Of a stretch of 54,261 bases of DNA, positions 51,793 to 54,261 are shown piece after piece. The number at the start of each line of letters is the position of its first letter. The stretch's first letter is position 1. Made by a program: the position numbers and the translations under genes. The notes beneath the pieces were generated by a model, which saw only the letters and a program-made list of their open reading frames with translations, was not told the DNA's origin and made no database searches. Where the stretch lies: assembly GCA_017402845.1 (NCBI GenBank), contig JAFPLH010000021.1:1-54261 (forward strand), given 5' to 3'. The DNA comes from Clostridia bacterium (GTDB lineage: Bacteria; Bacillota; Clostridia; Oscillospirales; Acutalibacteraceae).

Positions 51793-52356
51793 ATGGGGAT
51801 AACAGAGCTTTTGTTTGTGGCAGTTGGACTGTCAATGGATGCATTTGCCGTGGCAATGTGCAAGGGCTTAGGTATGAAAACGGTCAAGCATGGGGATACT
51901 ATTATTATAGCAGCTTTTTTCGGTCTGTTTCAAGCATTAATGCCGTGTGCGGGATATTTTATAGCGCACAGCTTCAGCGAGAAAATAAAGTCGTTCGATC
52001 ATTGGGCAGCTTTTTTCCTTTTGGGAGCAATCGGCTTTAATATGATAAAAGAAGCAGTCAATGACAACGAAGTAGGAGTACGTCTGAACAATACAAGCAT
52101 AAAAGAATTGCTTGCACTCTCTGTTGCAACGAGTATTGACGCTCTTGCTGCCGGCATAGGCTTTGCGCTGCTTGACGTCAATATTTTACTGTCAGCGGGT
52201 ATAATTGGCATTATTACATTCTTTCTGTCGATAGCCGGCGTATGCACGGGTTATCTGTTTGGCTCACGTTTTGAGAAAAAATCTGAAATAGCAGGTGGAA
52301 TTATATTAATTATTATAGGCTTGAAAACATTAATTAGTCACGTTACACAGCTTTAA
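51793..52356 (+). CDS. mntP: Manganese efflux pump MntP
   Basis: Exports Mn(II). A 187-residue protein with six membrane helices in two repeats, each with the family Asp motif: LSMDAFAVAMCKG (Asp about 16) and TSIDALAAGIGF. GAGGTGA precedes the ATG. In many bacteria the gene is controlled by a yybP-ykoY Mn riboswitch, but the upstream gap here is only 66 bases and shows no such element. The DtxR/MntR-like regulator at 43479 could be involved; that is speculation. Confidence 0.93.
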   Translation: MGITELLFVAVGLSMDAFAVAMCKGLGMKTVKHGDTIIIAAFFGLFQALMPCAGYFIAHSFSEKIKSFDHWAAFFLLGAIGFNMIKEAVNDNEVGVRLNNTSIKELLALSVATSIDALAAGIGFALLDVNILLSAGIIGIITFFLSIAGVCTGYLFGSRFEKKSEIAGGIILIIIGLKTLISHVTQL

Positions 52357-52372
52357 GGCTTTAAAGCTGTGT
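52345..52372 (+). repeat. Perfect 12-bp inverted repeat at the mntP stop
   Basis: ACACAGCTTTAA and TTAAAGCTGTGT surround GGCT and include the mntP stop codon. There is no U tract, so it may be a weak terminator or an mRNA 3'-end stabiliser. Confidence 0.6.
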
Positions 52373-52467
52373 GGCATTGTGAAACAATAGGAAAAATGTG
52401 TGAAAGCAATAATTGAACAAACTGTAAAAAATATCACAGATAAATAATAATCAAATGCATTTTTTTG

Positions 52468-52496
52468 TTGACATCATTGTGTCTTTGTAGTATAAT
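52468..52496 (+). promoter_or_regulatory. Consensus promoter of the padR gene
   Basis: TTGACA, 17 bases, TATAAT, a perfect match. The start codon is 250 bases further on. Confidence 0.88.
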
Positions 52497-52502
52497 AAAT
52501 AT

Positions 52503-52745
52503 AACAATAATCTTTTGTTATCTGTATACTGTGAAGCTTATGACTTAGCTTGTCTGTATCACATAGTAATTGAATGAATTATTGAGTTAAGAGTGTGACG
52601 CAGCAGTGCTATTAATTTGGGGTGCTTTGCAAATAAGGTTGAGTTAATTGCCCGAGACTCTAACTTCTTTGCATAACAGCTTGAGTTTATGCTTACGGTG
52701 TAACGATATAAATAATGTACATAAAATTACAAAGGAAGAAAGACT
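52503..52745 (+). promoter_or_regulatory. Long structured leader of padR, possible regulatory RNA
   Basis: Stems seen by eye: AAGCT/AGCTT (about 52532-52551); a compound hairpin TGCAAA...TTTGCA (about 52628-52673) enclosing GTTGAGT/GACTCTAAC with the loop TAATTGCCCGA; and a small AGC/GCT stem after it. The motif TTGAGTT appears three times (52582, 52639, 52682). A GGGGTGC segment precedes the main hairpin. It does not match riboswitch consensus sequences I know. AAAGGAAG lies just before the ATG. Confidence 0.45.
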
Positions 52746-53108
52746 ATGGGTATATCAGAAAACTTAAAAAAAGGTACATCTGAACTGCTTATTCTCTATT
52801 TGCTTGAAAAAGGGGATATGTACGGTTATCAGATAGCACATGAGCTGAAAATCAGAAGCGGAGAAAAATTTGTAATGCCTGAGGGTTCGCTTTATCCAAC
52901 ACTTTACCGCCTAATTGAAAAGGGTGTTATTGCAGACAGAGTTGAGATCGTGGGTAAACGACTCAGAAAGTATTATCATCTTGTAGAACCAGAAGGAAAA
53001 GAATATTTAAAAACAATTCGGGCAGAATATGACAAGATCAGTCAAGGGATTCAAATGGTATTGTCTAACGAGGACAAGTGTGTTAGCAGTGAAAACGAAT
53101 CGGATTAA
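52746..53108 (+). CDS. PadR-family transcriptional regulator
   Basis: A 120-residue winged-helix protein with the PadR hallmarks LILYLLEKGDMYGYQIAHEL and MPEGSLYPTLYRLIEKG, a basic wing (VGKRLRKYYHLVEPEGKEYL) and a C-terminal dimer helix. PadR proteins usually repress a neighbouring transporter or membrane protein gene. Here it stands alone between terminators, so its target is elsewhere or is itself. The consensus promoter and 250-base leader are unusual for such a small regulator. Confidence 0.92.
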   Translation: MGISENLKKGTSELLILYLLEKGDMYGYQIAHELKIRSGEKFVMPEGSLYPTLYRLIEKGVIADRVEIVGKRLRKYYHLVEPEGKEYLKTIRAEYDKISQGIQMVLSNEDKCVSSENESD

Positions 53109-53140
53109 AACTTCAAAGACAACAAAGACAACGAAAAAAG

Positions 53141-53173
53141 CAGATGAGAGCTAAGTTCTCATCTGTTTTTTTT
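53141..53173 (+). terminator. Terminator of padR
   Basis: The nine-pair stem CAGATGAGA/TCTCATCTG is followed by TTTTTTTTG. Confidence 0.9.
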
Positions 53174-53177
53174 GCTT

Positions 53178-53208
53178 TTGTAAGCACTCCGCGGGGGAGC
53201 GCTTACAA
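53178..53208. repeat. GC-rich inverted repeat between convergent genes
   Basis: TTGTAAGC/GCTTACAA arms with an inner CTCC/GGAG pair and one mismatch. There is no U tract on either side. It may be a REP-like element or a back-up terminator for yebC. Confidence 0.5.
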
Positions 53209-53238
53209 GTATAAGGGCGTTGTGAATAGCTGTGAAAA

Positions 53239-53985
53239 TTAGTCTACTTCAGCGGGCTCGTCATACTCCCAGTTGTGCCATACGTTCTGAACGTCATCGT
53301 TATCTTCGAGGTTGTCAAGAAGCTTCTGCATTTTCAAGATCTGCTCCTCGTCATCAAGCTTTGTGTAGTTGCCGGGTACCATTTCAATTTCGGCTTCAAT
53401 GAATGTGTAGCCTAATTTTGTGAGAGCCTCGTTTACTGCGCTGAAATCCTCCGGTTCCGTGTATATCTCAAAAACGTCTGTTTCAACCTGAAAATCAGAA
53501 GCACCGTTTTCGAGTGCGTCTTCCATAACCTTATCTTCTTCAAGACCGTCACTTTCGGTAATGAGAACGCCTTTTCTTTCAAACATAAACGAAACACAGC
53601 CCTGTGTGCCGAGATTGCCGCCGAACTTGTCGAAATAGTGACGAACTTCGCCTGCTGTTCTGTTTCTGTTATCTGTGAGAGTTTCAACTATAACTGCAAT
53701 TCCGCCGGGACCGTAACCCTCGTATGTAATAGCTTCATATTTTGACTGGTCACTGTCGCTTGCTGCCTTTTTGATGATACGCTCAATGTTTTCATTGGGA
53801 ACATTGTTTGCCTTAGCCTTAGCAATACAGTCTTTAAGCTTTGAGTTTACATTCGGATCAGCACTGCCGCCCTCTTTGATAGCTACAATAAGCTCTCTGC
53901 CTATTTTGGTGAAGATCTTTGCTCTTGCACCGTCATTTTTTGCCTTTTTGTTTTTTATGGTACTCCATTTTGAGTGTCCGGACAT
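53239..53985 (-). CDS. yebC: YebC/PmpR-family protein (TACO1 family)
   Basis: A 248-residue protein with the hallmark start [18 protein letters not shown]. Other motifs are [20 protein letters not shown] and [11 protein letters not shown]. The family was first described as a transcription regulator; members have since been linked to translation of difficult proline stretches. ATG 53985 is preferred because it starts the conserved motif and is correctly spaced from AAAGGA; ATG 53994 is too close. It is a single-gene unit. Confidence 0.95.
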   Translation of the reverse strand: MSGHSKWSTIKNKKAKNDGARAKIFTKIGRELIVAIKEGGSADPNVNSKLKDCIAKAKANNVPNENIERIIKKAASDSDQSKYEAITYEGYGPGGIAVIVETLTDNRNRTAGEVRHYFDKFGGNLGTQGCVSFMFERKGVLITESDGLEEDKVMEDALENGASDFQVETDVFEIYTEPEDFSAVNEALTKLGYTFIEAEIEMVPGNYTKLDDEEQILKMQKLLDNLEDNDDVQNVWHNWEYDEPAEVD

Positions 53986-54018
53986 TTGATTCATTCCTTT
54001 CGCTGATAATTCGTATAA

Positions 54019-54047
54019 ATTTTATCATAACTCGGCAGAAAATTCAA
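54019..54047 (-). promoter_or_regulatory. Promoter of yebC
   Basis: On the minus strand, TTGAAT (54047-54042), 17 bases, TAAAAT (54024-54019). Confidence 0.6.
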
Positions 54048-54261
54048 GAGTATTAAGAAAGATACAGTACAGATAAATAAAATTTTTAAAAATACCGCTT
54101 TATAAGTTGCTTTTTTAATAAATATTTGGTAAAATAATATGATGAATATAATGCCCATTTTGTACTTGCGCAGCAGCTTTCAAATTGAAATTATAGGATA
54201 AACACAACTCCGCACTTCAGGATAGCTTTTTCAGTGAAGTATATATACGATAATTGCACAT
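54048..54261. other. AT-rich end of the window, no gene seen
   Basis: No open frame with a ribosome site and no tRNA. It may be the upstream region of a gene beyond the window. Confidence 0.4.

Overview
The window looks like a chromosomal segment of a low-GC gut Firmicute, most likely a Ruminococcus close to R. bromii. This is an inference from gene content. It encodes two secreted GH13 amylases that combine CBM26-like starch-binding modules with dockerin modules (the 'amylosome' pattern). It also has LPXTG-anchored pilin-type proteins, strong AGGAGG ribosome binding sites and TTGACA-N17-TATAAT promoters. No prophage, integrase, transposase, CRISPR array or rRNA operon was seen.

Layout. 1-3.9 kb (minus): a YtrA-like GntR regulator, an ABC ATPase and a large membrane protein. 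3.9-11.9 kb (plus): an aromatic amino acid operon, aroE-aroK-(membrane glycosyltransferase)-tyrA-aroA-aroC-pheA, ending in an ANTAR-type regulator. 12-14.5 kb: a cytidylate-kinase-like gene, rnhA and a dockerin protein. 15-21.9 kb: three sortase-substrate surface proteins (a large putative tip adhesin and two pilins) with no sortase in the window. 22-23.8 kb (minus): pyruvate kinase with a PEP-utiliser tail. 24-33 kb: an unknown coiled-coil membrane protein, a dockerin-bearing lysozyme-like protein behind a structured leader, a radical SAM/DUF2344 pair, a duplicated-domain cytoplasmic protein, tRNA-Ser and tRNA-Leu. 33-36.6 kb: MTA/SAH nucleosidase and two tandem leucine-rich-repeat lipoproteins. 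36.6-38.1 kb: a GC-rich hairpin island and an SdpR/SdpI-like repressor-membrane pair with palindromic operators. 38-39.4 kb: an orphan phage-baseplate-like protein and an ECF transporter S component. 39.6-51 kb: amylase 1, CmpB-like membrane protein, DtxR-like regulator, ribonuclease Z, amylase 2, an anti-sigma and ECF-type sigma factor directly upstream of it, and a BspA-type LRR protein with a dockerin. 51-54 kb: GNAT acetyltransferase, MntP, a PadR regulator behind a long leader, and YebC.

How it fits together. Five different secreted proteins carry dockerin modules, but no cohesin scaffoldin was recognised, so the partner must be encoded elsewhere. Two dockerin proteins are starch hydrolases, one is lysozyme-like, one is an LRR protein and one is of unknown function. 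This suggests the cohesin-dockerin system of this organism organises more than amylases. The most interesting leads are: (i) a sigma/anti-sigma/amylase gene string that looks like one operon; (ii) a dockerin lysozyme-like protein whose GH24-like fold appears split by an SH3 domain; (iii) a putative pilus-tip adhesin whose N-terminus resembles a starch-binding module; (iv) an aro operon ending in an ANTAR regulator whose receiver lacks the phospho-aspartate; (v) a small family of hairpin-forming intergenic repeats.
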